64,000 nucleotides of DNA, taken from Daucus carota subsp. sativus (Eukaryota; Streptophyta; Magnoliopsida; Apiales; Apiaceae). Below the pieces are notes generated by a model. It was not told where the DNA came from. It made no database searches and worked only from the letters and a program-made list of their open reading frames with translations. Both the position numbers and the translations under genes were made by a program. Shown here piece after piece: positions 20,659-32,331 of this stretch. The stretch spans positions 38,624,689-38,688,688 of the forward strand of contig NC_030381.2 in assembly GCF_001625215.2 (NCBI RefSeq). The letters are read 5' to 3'. The stretch's first letter is position 1. The number at the start of each line of letters is the position of its first letter.

Positions 20659-23600
20659 TTATTTCCGCTTTTCTACCGGTGATGATTTATCATCTGCGTA
20701 GGGATATTCTGGTGGAGCGCGCCACAGACCCCACAATATTAGTAAGTGGATACAAAGAAGCAGGAAAGATGAGAAAGTATTTGAGGGATAGACATTCCAG
20801 CAAAATTCCACCCCCACAAACAAGATTATGCTGCACAAAGAACGAACAAGTTGTTGTAAGCAGTACACATAAACGATGTAGAGATGACCAGTTATCGAGG
20901 CATAAAAATTATGGACATGTAGAACTAGCGCAAGGTAACCAACCGTAGAAATGTCGGGAAAGAAGTTTTCCACAATAGATATGGTATGGTATAAAAATAC
21001 CTGCCAAAGGAAGTAGGCGATAATATTAATGGCACTTGACGGAAAGTATTAAAATGTGTAGAAGAAAAAAAAGACTATCATCAACTACAAGCAGAATAAA
21101 ATATAAGATCAATTTCATATGTACATGCTATCACGTTATGGTTTAGACCCTCAAATTCTGACTATTGGCGAGTAACATTTTGCACAACATATCGATCATA
21201 TATAGCATACTTGAAGTTCATTCACAGCAGGATTCCACAATATCCGGAAACTATCCCAGGACTACATACTTGAACCAGTTCATTATTACCCAGTTGGTAA
21301 GAGTGACAATCCAAAAAATTTTGAGTTCTTAACTTTAAAATTTTGTAACTAAAGCTACAAGACCAGATTTGGTAACAAATCATGAGTGTATATTGTTGAA
21401 CTACAAGGCACCCAGCCGCACATTGTCAGTAACATGTGTACACAATTCAGCAAAGAATTTCACTTCACTACAAGCTAACTAGAGAATCTGAATATGTATG
21501 GACGTGCATATACCAGTTCTAAGAATACGACAATCAAACACTAGTGCAAAAAACAACTTCTGTTCAATATACTTAGTACAAGTTAATGCACATATGACAT
21601 TAAAATATGTATTTAGGAGTCCCCCCAGCACCAAGCACTTCACAGTTCACAGGCTACCTGACTTTTAAAATATATCCGAGCAATATATTCTGCAGTAGAA
21701 AAAGAATGATCCTGGAAAAACTTACCAAGAGTAAAACTGATAATGCAGAGATCGAGCGCACAAAATACCGATGAAATTACCGACAAACATGGTAGTTACG
21801 ATATCTGAAGGGAAAACCATAATGAGCCACCAATCAAAAAAAATATAAGAATCAGTGAGAGCATAAAAATAGCGTGGAAAGAGTGTGAATTAGTTACGTT
21901 CGTTGCGAAGAACCTTAAAGGCTAAGCTCTCCTCATTTACTTTTTTTGGAGGGAAGGAACTAGAAACAGCAGAGTTTAGCTTCATTTGAACCATCCGACT
22001 ATGTATGAAAGAAAGTATGCCTCCTTCATACCTACATCACAAATTAATATTTAGCTCAAAGTTTCAGTAAATCTTAAGAACAGATAGTAGGGCAACAGTC
22101 TCTTTGGCCATAGCCAAACATAGACCGCCAATTCCCCATTGACACAGTCAACTCCTATTGAAATTCACACGTATCCATATGTTCGACTTTTAATTCTCAG
22201 TTAAAATCTAATGAAATCAGAAGATACAGTACTTACTTGGACCACTTATAATTCGCAAACACTGCAAGCAGACTAAGATGGGCAACTAGCAAGAACAAAG
22301 CAAAGATCTTCGATACAAAAATATGTTCCGGTACAAATTTGAAGTTCACAGACCTGATATGATAAACATGGTTCAAAATTTCTGTCTCATACTGAATGAA
22401 TAATTTAAAGAAAGTTAAGCATGGGTAGATGCATTAAGAACTGGAAGAGAAATATAAAGCTGAAGTTTTTTTGAACCAGCAGGAAGTCCTAGAAACCAGA
22501 AATCCTAAAGCTTTAATGATCACTTATGTAAAATGCAATATTAGCTGGTTTATGAGAGTACCAAAAGTGGATGAAGACACGCCCAAGATTGAAGGCTCTC
22601 GAAAAATATGAAATCGGATTTGATACAATAAAAGGAAGCCCTAAAAGTATCTGCAGAAACATTCACCGGAAGGTGGTGGAAACAGATGAGAATTACGACC
22701 AGTCAATATCTCCTTCATTGCATATCTGTTGTACTTGCACTCACCTAAATTTTTAAATCAATGAATCCCATGTTAAACATCATTCAAGGGAAATATGATT
22801 CAAAAGATCAGATCTGAAGGTCAAGTTAATAATTTACACCACTTTTTCGCATCAAGTAGACAAGCACTGCTTATATATTCATAACAATTTATCTTAAATA
22901 ATTTAAAGTATCACCAAGTAACAAAGAAGGAAACAGAAGTATGGATTATGAGCACCTGCACAATTGCTGCACCAGCTAAAGCAGATATCACCCCATATAT
23001 ATTCATAGCCTGAATTCACAATTGTTTCGGATAGAAAGATCAATTTTGCAATTATGAAAGAAGCCTTACTAGAAAATAGTGGATTTTTTTTTTTAACTTT
23101 TTACCTTAAACATGAGTAGAAGTAAAGGTGGAGCATAAAGAAGAACATTCATCTTCACTGAAACAGCTCCGCTGTACTAATATAAATGATAAAATCAGAT
23201 GCGATGTATTATTTCTAATTTTAGGGTATATCTCATCAAAAAATAAGTCTGAAATGAAAATTAAAGCACCTGAAAATAATCAAGCCCAGATGCCACTTTT
23301 GATAAAGTAATGAAAGCAATGACGCATTGAACAAAATCATGGCAATGCAGTCATTGAACAAACGAAGTACGAAGATAGAATGCACCCTTTTAGATAAACA
23401 AAGCAAAGATAGTGCCCACCATGGAACCTGTAGAGCAATTAACAATTGTGTGAGAGATGACCGGATATATACAAGGAGGCACCGCTGCCCATGAGATGGT
23501 GGCGGAGAGTCACAAAGACACAAAGGTTTAATCTATGCAGAAATATTTGTAAGGTAAGTTTTATTCTTGTACTAGTCTCTTACATGTATTGTTATTTAGC

Positions 23601-26164
23601 ACAGTTCAGTAAGTAGTGGTAGATTCATGACCCTAATATTCAGTGGAACATTGAACTCATATAATGTGCCAAACAGAACCACCCAACAAGGGGCCTGACA
23701 GTTTATCTCTCCTTCCGTCTCATTCATTTCTTTACAATTTTTTTCAATGCTTAGAACGCAATTTAAGGTGTATATAAAATATAGTTTCATAACTTATTGT
23801 TAATAGTTTCTTTTTCTGAATAAAAATTTAAACATTAAATTGTTATTCAGAATAAAAGAAAAATTAGAATAATTTATATAACAATACTTTATAAGAGCCT
23901 TAAAGTGCATGTTAAGCCCTCTGTCCCAAATGCAAACAATCAACTGGGACAGAGGGAATACAACTTTAGCAAACTCAACCTGTCAGAGTCAGCACTGCCT
24001 GTATAATCAATAACAATATGCATCCACCTTAGTAAAATTACTTTGGACTATTTTGTGTATCTCAATGTGGATATATTTTTAGAATTTTATTATAATAATA
24101 TATTTCTAACTGGTATGTGACGAAAAGAGTGTTCAAAAGAATCAAAACCAGGTTTTAACATTTTGTAAATGTGTGGATAACAAAGATAAAAAAAAAATTG
24201 ATGAACTAAGAAGGCAGTTCCTCATCCAGGTTGTCTGTAAATTCATATTGCAGCAATAACTGTGTTTGCCGAATCATAGAGTAAAAGCAGACTGCACATT
24301 CATCTACAGTGCACTCTTCCTTTATAAACAAACTTTCATCTAGTTCACTAGAGTCAGACACAAAAGGTAAAACATGACTTTTTAATCACATACTAATATA
24401 TGATATTGTAATTGGAAATCCAATCACTATAGAAAGATGCATCAAACAGAAAAAGGAGAATGCTTATGCTGTAGGATATTTAAAAATGACAGCGGTTACT
24501 GTAATTTACCTAATTAGGCGTAATTATATATTCTCAGCATGAACTTAATAATTTGCTAGACATCTATATTATAATTTGCTAGACATGCCAAATCCATCAT
24601 CATTGATTTCTATAAGCATCACCAAACACTTCTAGCTATCAGGAGATCTTAATATCATTATGTTCACCTGATACACGAGAACATGTAAATTCAGAGGTGT
24701 ACTGATGATCAATAAAAGAAGTTTATAAGAATGATCACATATATTAAAATTAATATATACACACACACACACACATTTATGTGTGTGTGTGTGTGTGTGT
24801 GTGTTGGCCCAATAACGTCAAGCAAAAAGAAAAGAAAGATAAGCCGTGATAAGCAAAAAAAGAGGAACTTCATTACCGCCTCAGTCTTCAGATAAACTAG
24901 TAAGATGATTCCTAGATTTGCAATGTAAAGAAAGCCAAACAGAACCTGCCACAGCGATCATCACAAGAGAATGAGTATAAGACTTTTATATAACAAACGC
25001 ACGGGGAAAGCAAAGCGGAATATCATATATTTATATGACCAAAAAACAAAATTTACTGTAATTAAGGAACTAGTCAGTTAACTTTAATGTGCCACCATAA
25101 CTTGTCTGCACAAAGCTGAAAAGGATCACACTGATAGCAAAATATTTCTAGTGGTTTGGGCATTTCTTTATCCCTGTGTGACGCCTAGAGCTCAACCCAA
25201 TCATTCATGTCCCAACATGAAATCAATACTTCAAACCATTCGGATATATAAGTTTATAATGATGTCTAATATTCTAAATGCTAACTGTCAAGGTATGGAG
25301 TTACTTCAAAAAAGATTATGCAGTCCTCTGAGGATAGTATAACATGTCATCTGAAGCTTACATGAATACAGTATACGAACACATCAACTACAGTTGCTTC
25401 TAAGAAAGTCACACTGCTTAAAATGCAATTTGTAGACACCTAAATATCTGGCAATTGATACATGACACAAAAACGAATGTAGCATATATGTATGGCCCTT
25501 ATTAACCCCATTCACTCAATACAGCATCCAACTACAAATTCCGTAAAAATGTACATAAACCGGAAACAACAAAAAGCCGAGCACTACCTGAGCAGGATAA
25601 ACTTGAGCACCAGTAAGAAACTGAATAGCAGAATAAACATAAAGAAAACCAGCAGGATAAACAAGTGGGCCAGTGTCTCCTTCCAATTTACTGTAATCTC
25701 TTTCACCTCCAAGAAACCCACTAACCTGTTCACATTTTACAAATTCTCAACACCATAAAAATCCCAACTTCACTCCTACCAAAATCCATCAAAAAATCCC
25801 AACTTTAATCTACCAAAATCATCATTACAATCCCAACTTTAATCTACTTAAATCATCATAAAAATCCCATTTTTATCCTACAATTTTAACTTAAATTGAT
25901 CGCACCTGTGACATATAAGCATCCCAATCAATCTTTGTATCTGAAAAAACACACAAATCAAACAAACCCATTACACAAATCACACATATACATACAAACT
26001 TTTATAAATAAGTATAAGAGGAGTAAAGGGTGGAGCTTACATGGAACATAGGTGATTATGAGTGCAACAAGAAGTGCATCAGCAAGAATTAAAAAGAGGG
26101 AGAAGGGTATTTTTGGGTTTTTGAAAAGTGGGGTTTTACGCTTGCCCATGGATTGATTAGCCAT
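20659..26164 (-). CDS. ALG3: Dol-P-Man:Man5GlcNAc2-PP-dolichol alpha-1,3-mannosyltransferase (13 exons)
   Basis: Coding exons (minus) are 26164-26041, 25940-25906, 25725-25588, 24945-24877, 23427-23270, 23171-23105, 23009-22956, 22650-22562, 22353-22237, 22031-21898, 21804-21726, 21000-20944 and 20830-20659, giving 430 residues against 438 in Arabidopsis. ALG3 is a polytopic ER membrane enzyme that adds the first lumenal mannose to the lipid-linked N-glycan precursor. The family signature [13 protein letters not shown] follows the first hydrophobic segment. [60 protein letters not shown] and the C-terminal [10 protein letters not shown] are all present. All introns are GT-AG and phases agree. 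A Stowaway-like element and an AC/GT hairpin lie in intron 4. It shares orientation with the downstream HSBP and the upstream TOC159-like gene. Confidence 0.96.
23706..23958. mobile_element. Stowaway-like MITE in ALG3 intron 4
   Basis: Left end TCTCCTTCCGTCTCATT and right end ACTGGGACAGAGGGAA are imperfect inverted copies of the Stowaway terminus, flanked by TA. About 253 bp and AT-rich inside. Confidence 0.7.
24757..24804. repeat. inverted AC/GT microsatellite (hairpin) in ALG3 intron 4
   Basis: An (AC) run at about 24757-24774 is followed, after ATTTAT, by a (GT) run to 24804. The two arms are complementary, so the DNA or transcript can fold into a long hairpin. Confidence 0.9.
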
Positions 26165-27487
26165 GGCTTTCTTCTTGGATCGGAGCTTCTTTTAATATAT
26201 CAAAACGCTGCGTTGAGTCTTGCGACGACTCTATTCAACCGTTATCAAATCCATCTTTATTCACTTATTTTTTTTTTTATACTTGTTATTTTCGCCGATT
26301 TGTATATTTATAATTAATATTTTCTAAATTTAATATATATTATAATATATATATATATATTCAATTTCACATAAAAGAATTTAAAATATAGATATTAATT
26401 ATTGAGTTCAAATATTGAATCTCTCTAAATTATATGAAAATATTATGTGGTTGGTATACATTATTTTATCCAATTATTAAACCGATTAGTTTTGATTCCC
26501 AATTTTTGTGTCATAATTGCATATAATAAAACAAAAAAAAAATCATGAATTTGGGAAACATATAATAAGTGAAACTTTTAATCTAGGAAACAAAATTAAG
26601 ATACGCTAATAACAAAAGAAAATTATCAAATTTAACAAAAGTGATCAAAAAAATATATTTAAAATGACTATTACGACGCTGAAAGAACTTGTTTGGATGG
26701 TTCTGTTCAGATGCATTGACATCAATACAGATAAACATATAATCTTGGCCAGATAAATTTCCAGTCTTGCAGTTCTGAAAACATGAAGGTTTTATGTTCA
26801 AATGTATATACATTTAAACCTCTTTAAATAATAATGTCGGTCCGACGAATCAAAAAAATTACTTTATAAAAAAACACTATCTACATTATGTTGGGACCAT
26901 ATAGCAAATGAGAATATCATAAACAGTGTATTGTGGAGTTTGAATTGGTAAATTGCAACAAACATAGACTAGTACTGTATCAGACTATGAACATTGGAGA
27001 TCCAAATCTATTGCACAGAAATGACAAAATAAAGCATACGCAACACAACTAATCAAAATTTAGAGCTTGATTGAGCCAAAAAAAAAAAAATTCACTGTGC
27101 AGCATACACATCACCCCAAGTCTAAGAGCAGTGTGACACAAATTAGAATGGCAAGTGAGATGGAACACCAGATGGTTCAGTGCATGTTTTTCAGTCTCTT
27201 GCTTCTGACTGAGTTGCAAAACATAACGGAGTACACGTTATCATTCTGGTGACAGAGAACTTGCCAATCAGATATTGTGATGAATTATATCTCATTCTAA
27301 ATAAACTAAAAACAACACAATGGGCGTAAGAAGTGAAGAAAAATATCGTGATGTTAATAATAAATGAAGCAATTTCATGGACCCCAGAAATATATAGTAC
27401 TTGGATAAATTGCTAATATCTTTTAAACAGTGTTCTAGGAAATGAACCAGTATTGCGAAACTTAAATAGTTAAATGTAAAAATTCAT
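26165..27487. other. ALG3 promoter and TOC159-like 3' region
   Basis: AT-rich spacer between two minus-strand genes. Open frames at 26583-26813 and 27067-27252 have no recognisable features. No clear transposon ends. Confidence 0.5.
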
Positions 27488-30400
27488 CTAATATGGCAAG
27501 AACTTCTGGCTTTCACCAGAAAAGAGTTGCTTGCATATTGATATTGCACCATATATTATAGTAGCAAGCATGAAGGGAGATTCGGAGCTGCTTGTCCGTA
27601 CAGCTATCTGGCCTGTGAGATTGCTGTTTATATTGGCTCTAACATCCACCTTGGAATTCCGTCCAATTGAAAACTGCGCAAAACTATTCAACCCTAAGGC
27701 AAATTCCCCTCCCAACCACATCATTGAAAGACCAAGTAACGATTGAATCCGTCCTATCGGATAATCATGTTCCCTACGCTGGATATCAATATTGGCTCCA
27801 TATGCTACATCCTGTTGAGATCGGACCATGCCTGCACTAGCAGCTACAGAGTACTGCCTTCCAATAGTCATCTGATCTTCAAGCTTCAAACCAGTGATAA
27901 CATTATCATTTATGCGTGTGATAGTTATGCCAGCTGCGGTCTTGTTTCTCTTGAAAATTTTGAGCTTGGTTTCACCTCTGATGATGTAAGCAAGCTGGTT
28001 GCCTAAATTTTGAAGGTCAAAGCGAGCCATACTTGATCCTTTCTCCCCATGCTTTGTTGCAATGGAGGATACCAAGTGAATGGTGAACTTGTTCTTATCT
28101 TTAGAGAGCTGAACATCAATTTCAGCAGGAAATCTACTGGAAGTGGCTATTCTTTTTAAAAGCTGAACCCCAACTTGACCACAGTCATGATCCCAGCCAC
28201 TAGGATCTAGAATGGGATGTGCTAGAAACTGGGAGGGTGATGGGAAAGATCCCTCATCAGCTGGATCTTCATCAGTGTAATTATCATCACTTGTAGAACC
28301 CTCGCCTTTTATCTTCAGCGCTTTCATACTTTTTAACTCCTCTTTCCATTGCTTCTTCTGATAAACCTTCACACGGTAATCGTACTCCTCAAAGTACGCT
28401 TTTCTCTGCTCCTTGCTCAACTTTGAAAGTCGAGATTTTTTAAGAGGCTTAAATGGGGGAAGTTGATCATATTCATCTTCATCTTTGTCAGAATCAGATA
28501 AATCTTCCAAGTCAATATCAGCTTCACAATTATAACAACCCTGTTCATATGACAGTAGCTTTTGGTGCACTTGGGACTCTAGAGTCAAAGACATCAGGGA
28601 CGGAAGTGAGCGGCTGACGCTGCTAAAATACCCAAAGTTCCTATGGTGGCTGAATGATTCTTGAGGCTCTGAGATAGAGTTTGCTTCATTCAAAATTTTA
28701 ATAGAGTGGCACATTATCATTAACTGTTGCTTCCAGATTTGACCATTGGGAAGCACCTTTTGTCCTTTATTTGTTCGACACGCTAGGTGGTTCTCAACAA
28801 GACAAACACCATTCATGTTTCGATGACCGACAGCTTTTTCGATAGAACTCTTTAAAACACGGGAACATTGAGTAACAAATGCATCATAACTTATAGGAGA
28901 ACCGGAAGGTCCTTCTGGAGGCGCAGAAGCTGCATGAGTAAGAGTTACTATGGCATTTTGCAGCAAAGAAGATCCAAGAGATATGTTAATTGACTGCAGT
29001 AAAGGTAAGTCATCAAGATCTTGGGTTCGGGCATCCAGGCGATCCACATACAAGACGACATCAAGGGGTATTTTCTTAGTGAACTTTTTTACAGAAGACA
29101 AGACACCACGGTTGAAATATTGTTCCATTGCCGAAGACTTGAGTCCTGGTGTGTCAAAGACCCGGATTGTAACTCCATCCACCACACCTGTAATTTCTTT
29201 CACGGTAGATGTGGCAGGCTGAAATGCATCAATTCGTACTTTCTCTTCCCCGAATATTGAATTTATAGTTGCACTCTTACCAACTCCTGATTTCCCAAGT
29301 ATGAGGATATTCAAGGAAAAGTCAGTGTCCTCTTTCCCATCTTCTTCAAGCTGAAGAGCTGTTCGCTTTGCAGCATCAAGGCCAAAAAGTGGACCACGTT
29401 GCCTTCCCGCAATACGTCGCAGATGGTACAAAACCTGGGTTACTAGGGGATCATCTCCAGATAGGCCTAATCTCTTAACAATTCTTAAGAATTTCACCCT
29501 GATTGATTGTAACTTCTCCAACTTCCTTTTTTCCTCCTCACTCAAGGTGTTTACAGATTCTTCAATGTTAGCAAAACCTGAAGGCCTGAAAAAATTGGAG
29601 CCATTAGGCCTGGCAGCAGGCTGAAAAGACTGCACCGAGGATCCCAAACAAGCAGGCCGCTCGAATGAGATAAGCCTAGACAAATCTTGCAAAGTAACTG
29701 GCAAATTGCCTCCTGACCCAACATTTAATGTTGCTTTCAATAAATCTGTTAAAACTGATGAATCAAACAATAATTTACCCTCTTCCTCCTCCTCTTCTTC
29801 TTCTTCATCATTGTCAACTCCATCTGACTCCATCACATTATGACCATTAAATTCCTGTATAAAATTAGAACTCTTTGCATCTGGTTGTGAATATCCACTT
29901 AATTCTGGATTCAGCTCATTACGAACTCGCTTTGCAGCTATAGAACTTCCCATGATCATACCATCTGTCACCCATTCTGAACCTAAACCTTTCATATTAT
30001 TTACTCCATTTATGACGACTTTCATTCCATCTTCCCCTTTAATTGTTTTCCTTTCAGCAAGATTTAGTTCAGAAGAATTATCGGAAAATAATTTTCCTGA
30101 AATCTTATTTTCAATAGTTTCATTTTGAACACTTAAATTGACATCATAAGTTTCTTGAGGCTGTATATAGGCATCACCAGTTTCTTTGTATTCTTCCACC
30201 TTGACTGGACTATTTGCTACAATTTCCATCTGATCAACCAAAGCGAGAGATCCAATTGCATTATCACTTATCGCATTGCAGGTCAAAACAACTTCCCCGT
30301 GAACATTATCCTCCAACATAGCCTCTGCTCCGGTTCCTCCACCCTCGGCCTGTGTCACCCCCTCTTTTTCATCATCCTGAATATTTCCGACACAACCATC

Positions 30401-31030
30401 ATCACTAACCTCCCCTACTACATCCTCACCAGAAAAATCCTCACAACTATCTACTAACTTCTCTTCAACCTCACCACCCTCCCAGACTCCAACTCCATTT
30501 GGATTTTTAACATCATTAGTAACCTCCCCTACTACATCCCTAATTGACTTCGAAAACTCTGAAAACCCAGCAAAACTTCCACTAAATTCCTCCCCAGAAA
30601 AGGCCTCACAACTACCACCTAATTTCCCTTCAACCTCACCACCTTCCAAGACTCCAACTTCATCATTTTTCCCAACACAATCATCACCAAACTCCCCAAC
30701 AACATCCTCGCTCGACATCGAAAACCGCGTAAACCCAACAAAATTTTCACAAGAATCACCACCACCACCAGTACTAATGTCAGTCCCTCCACTGCCCTGG
30801 TACTCAAGAACTGTCTTCTCAGAAGCAGTTTCAAAACCCTCCTCACTGCTCATAACACCATTATCATCACTACTTAAACTAACAAAACCAGAACTATTGC
30901 TAGTACTATCACTACTAGCATAAACATTCAAAAAGCTGGAATCTTTAACTAAATTAGTATCCAAAGACAAAGAACCTGGCGATTTCCCACAAGAAAGAGA
31001 TGCTTTTGATACAGCTTCCTCTGAGTCCAT
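27488..31030 (-). CDS. TOC159-like chloroplast import receptor GTPase, shortened paralogue
   Basis: An uninterrupted 1180-residue frame. TOC159 receptors sit in the chloroplast outer envelope, bind preprotein transit peptides and hydrolyse GTP. The acidic A domain spans about residues 1-490, then SEEEKRKLEKLQSIRVKFLR. The GTPase domain has G1 GKSGVGKSA near 578, the DTPGLK motif near 627 and THAASAPPEG near 698. The M domain includes DEYDQLPPFKPLKKS and YFEEYDYRVK near 850. The start is ATG 31030 (MDSEEAV), which aligns with MDSTEG of the second copy; an upstream in-frame ATG at 31117 adds 29 unlike residues. Compared with the copy at 53552-57844 it lacks about 28 residues of the M domain (the PLPDMALPPSFDSDN region), about 7 in the late G domain, and has an unrelated A domain. 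The intact frame argues it is used. Confidence 0.9.
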   Translation of the reverse strand: MDSEEAVSKASLSCGKSPGSLSLDTNLVKDSSFLNVYASSDSTSNSSGFVSLSSDDNGVMSSEEGFETASEKTVLEYQGSGGTDISTGGGGDSCENFVGFTRFSMSSEDVVGEFGDDCVGKNDEVGVLEGGEVEGKLGGSCEAFSGEEFSGSFAGFSEFSKSIRDVVGEVTNDVKNPNGVGVWEGGEVEEKLVDSCEDFSGEDVVGEVSDDGCVGNIQDDEKEGVTQAEGGGTGAEAMLEDNVHGEVVLTCNAISDNAIGSLALVDQMEIVANSPVKVEEYKETGDAYIQPQETYDVNLSVQNETIENKISGKLFSDNSSELNLAERKTIKGEDGMKVVINGVNNMKGLGSEWVTDGMIMGSSIAAKRVRNELNPELSGYSQPDAKSSNFIQEFNGHNVMESDGVDNDEEEEEEEEEGKLLFDSSVLTDLLKATLNVGSGGNLPVTLQDLSRLISFERPACLGSSVQSFQPAARPNGSNFFRPSGFANIEESVNTLSEEEKRKLEKLQSIRVKFLRIVKRLGLSGDDPLVTQVLYHLRRIAGRQRGPLFGLDAAKRTALQLEEDGKEDTDFSLNILILGKSGVGKSATINSIFGEEKVRIDAFQPATSTVKEITGVVDGVTIRVFDTPGLKSSAMEQYFNRGVLSSVKKFTKKIPLDVVLYVDRLDARTQDLDDLPLLQSINISLGSSLLQNAIVTLTHAASAPPEGPSGSPISYDAFVTQCSRVLKSSIEKAVGHRNMNGVCLVENHLACRTNKGQKVLPNGQIWKQQLMIMCHSIKILNEANSISEPQESFSHHRNFGYFSSVSRSLPSLMSLTLESQVHQKLLSYEQGCYNCEADIDLEDLSDSDKDEDEYDQLPPFKPLKKSRLSKLSKEQRKAYFEEYDYRVKVYQKKQWKEELKSMKALKIKGEGSTSDDNYTDEDPADEGSFPSPSQFLAHPILDPSGWDHDCGQVGVQLLKRIATSSRFPAEIDVQLSKDKNKFTIHLVSSIATKHGEKGSSMARFDLQNLGNQLAYIIRGETKLKIFKRNKTAAGITITRINDNVITGLKLEDQMTIGRQYSVAASAGMVRSQQDVAYGANIDIQRREHDYPIGRIQSLLGLSMMWLGGEFALGLNSFAQFSIGRNSKVDVRANINSNLTGQIAVRTSSSESPFMLATIIYGAISICKQLFSGESQKFLPY

Positions 31031-32331
31031 TGATTCAAGAACGACCCTTGTGCTCAAAAGTTGAGAATATATGTATTTCTGGATTGAATTATGGGGTTTA
31101 AGAAGTGAAAAGAGCACAGGCTATATCATATATGGGGTTTTATCAGACAGGAGTGTGAGTGTGAGGGTTTTGGACTCTGGACTCTGGACTCTGGTGAGTA
31201 GATTATTGTGCGAATGCGTTTATTACCATTGTTCACCCCCTGTTTTAATATGTGTTCAAAAAAATCTCGAAAAATGGTTTATTAATTTTTAAAAAATATT
31301 TTATCAATTATAATTTAATTTAATTAAAAATTTCTGATTTATCAGAAAAATGATGAATTCTAAAATTGGTAGATCAATATCTGATTTCTGATTTTTTTTC
31401 AAATACAGTATGATTTTGGTTTACATATAAAATCATATTAAATTATGAAGCAGAATTGAAGTTTCTTTTGAAAAGAAAATTTATGATTTTTTTTTAACGT
31501 AGGAACCCGCAACCGCTCTAATCATATTCTGGCAAGTATATTTTCCTCGTCTATAATTATTTAAATGGGAGCTAGAGCAAGTTATATTTGTGTTTTTAAT
31601 TATTATTTTTAAAAATCTCGAATATATTGGTATTTTGACAACAATATTTGAAACTGAAATTAATCACAAATGTCATTTGAAATTTAGCAGTTGAAATTGT
31701 TCTAACAAGTTGAATTGATTAACTAAAATGCAATTTTAAGTTGCAATCAAAAATAATTATAACTATTTTCCATTAAAAATTGTAAAAAGGATTGTATTTG
31801 ATTATATAATATATTTTTGCCAATATTTTCATAAAATGTTTTGTTTTAATCCTTCACCGATTCAAATTGGTCCGTTCCATGTATACTGCATATTGTGTTC
31901 AGATTCAGACGCTATGACCATCTTTATTCCTCAACAAGACAAAGGACTTGCCTAAAGTTTTATACATCAGTAAGTTGTTTTATGCTCCACAAAGAAAAAC
32001 AAGTGCTATCTACTTAAAATCCCTCGTAGCTCTGAATAAGTGGGTGCTTCATTCTCTCTGCAAAGGGGATGATAGTTACAGTCTTACATTACTGTCAATC
32101 TACAATGAACCACCAAAAGCATCAAGGACTGCCAAGGTCGCATATGAATTGTCATTGTGCTAACATATTTATCGTTCAGTTATATAACAGGGAACCAAAG
32201 GTAAATACGGCAATGCACACTACAGCTTCAAATATTGTTGATTTAATACACTTCAGTTTCCGAATATTGCACGTTATAAAGAATTTAGTACAACTTGCAA
32301 CTTCAGTTCATTACAAGAAAAATGAATCACT
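31031..32331. other. spacer between RPS13 3' end and TOC159-like 5' end
   Basis: Holds the promoter and 5' UTR of the TOC159-like gene (31031 onward) and the RPS13 3' UTR. The small frames at 31948-32431 overlap the RPS13 terminal exon on the opposite strand and are not genes. Confidence 0.5.

Noticed and set aside
31031-31117. Upstream in-frame ATG of the TOC159-like gene
   Set aside because: The 29 extra residues resemble nothing in the family, while MDSEEAV aligns with the start of the other TOC159.
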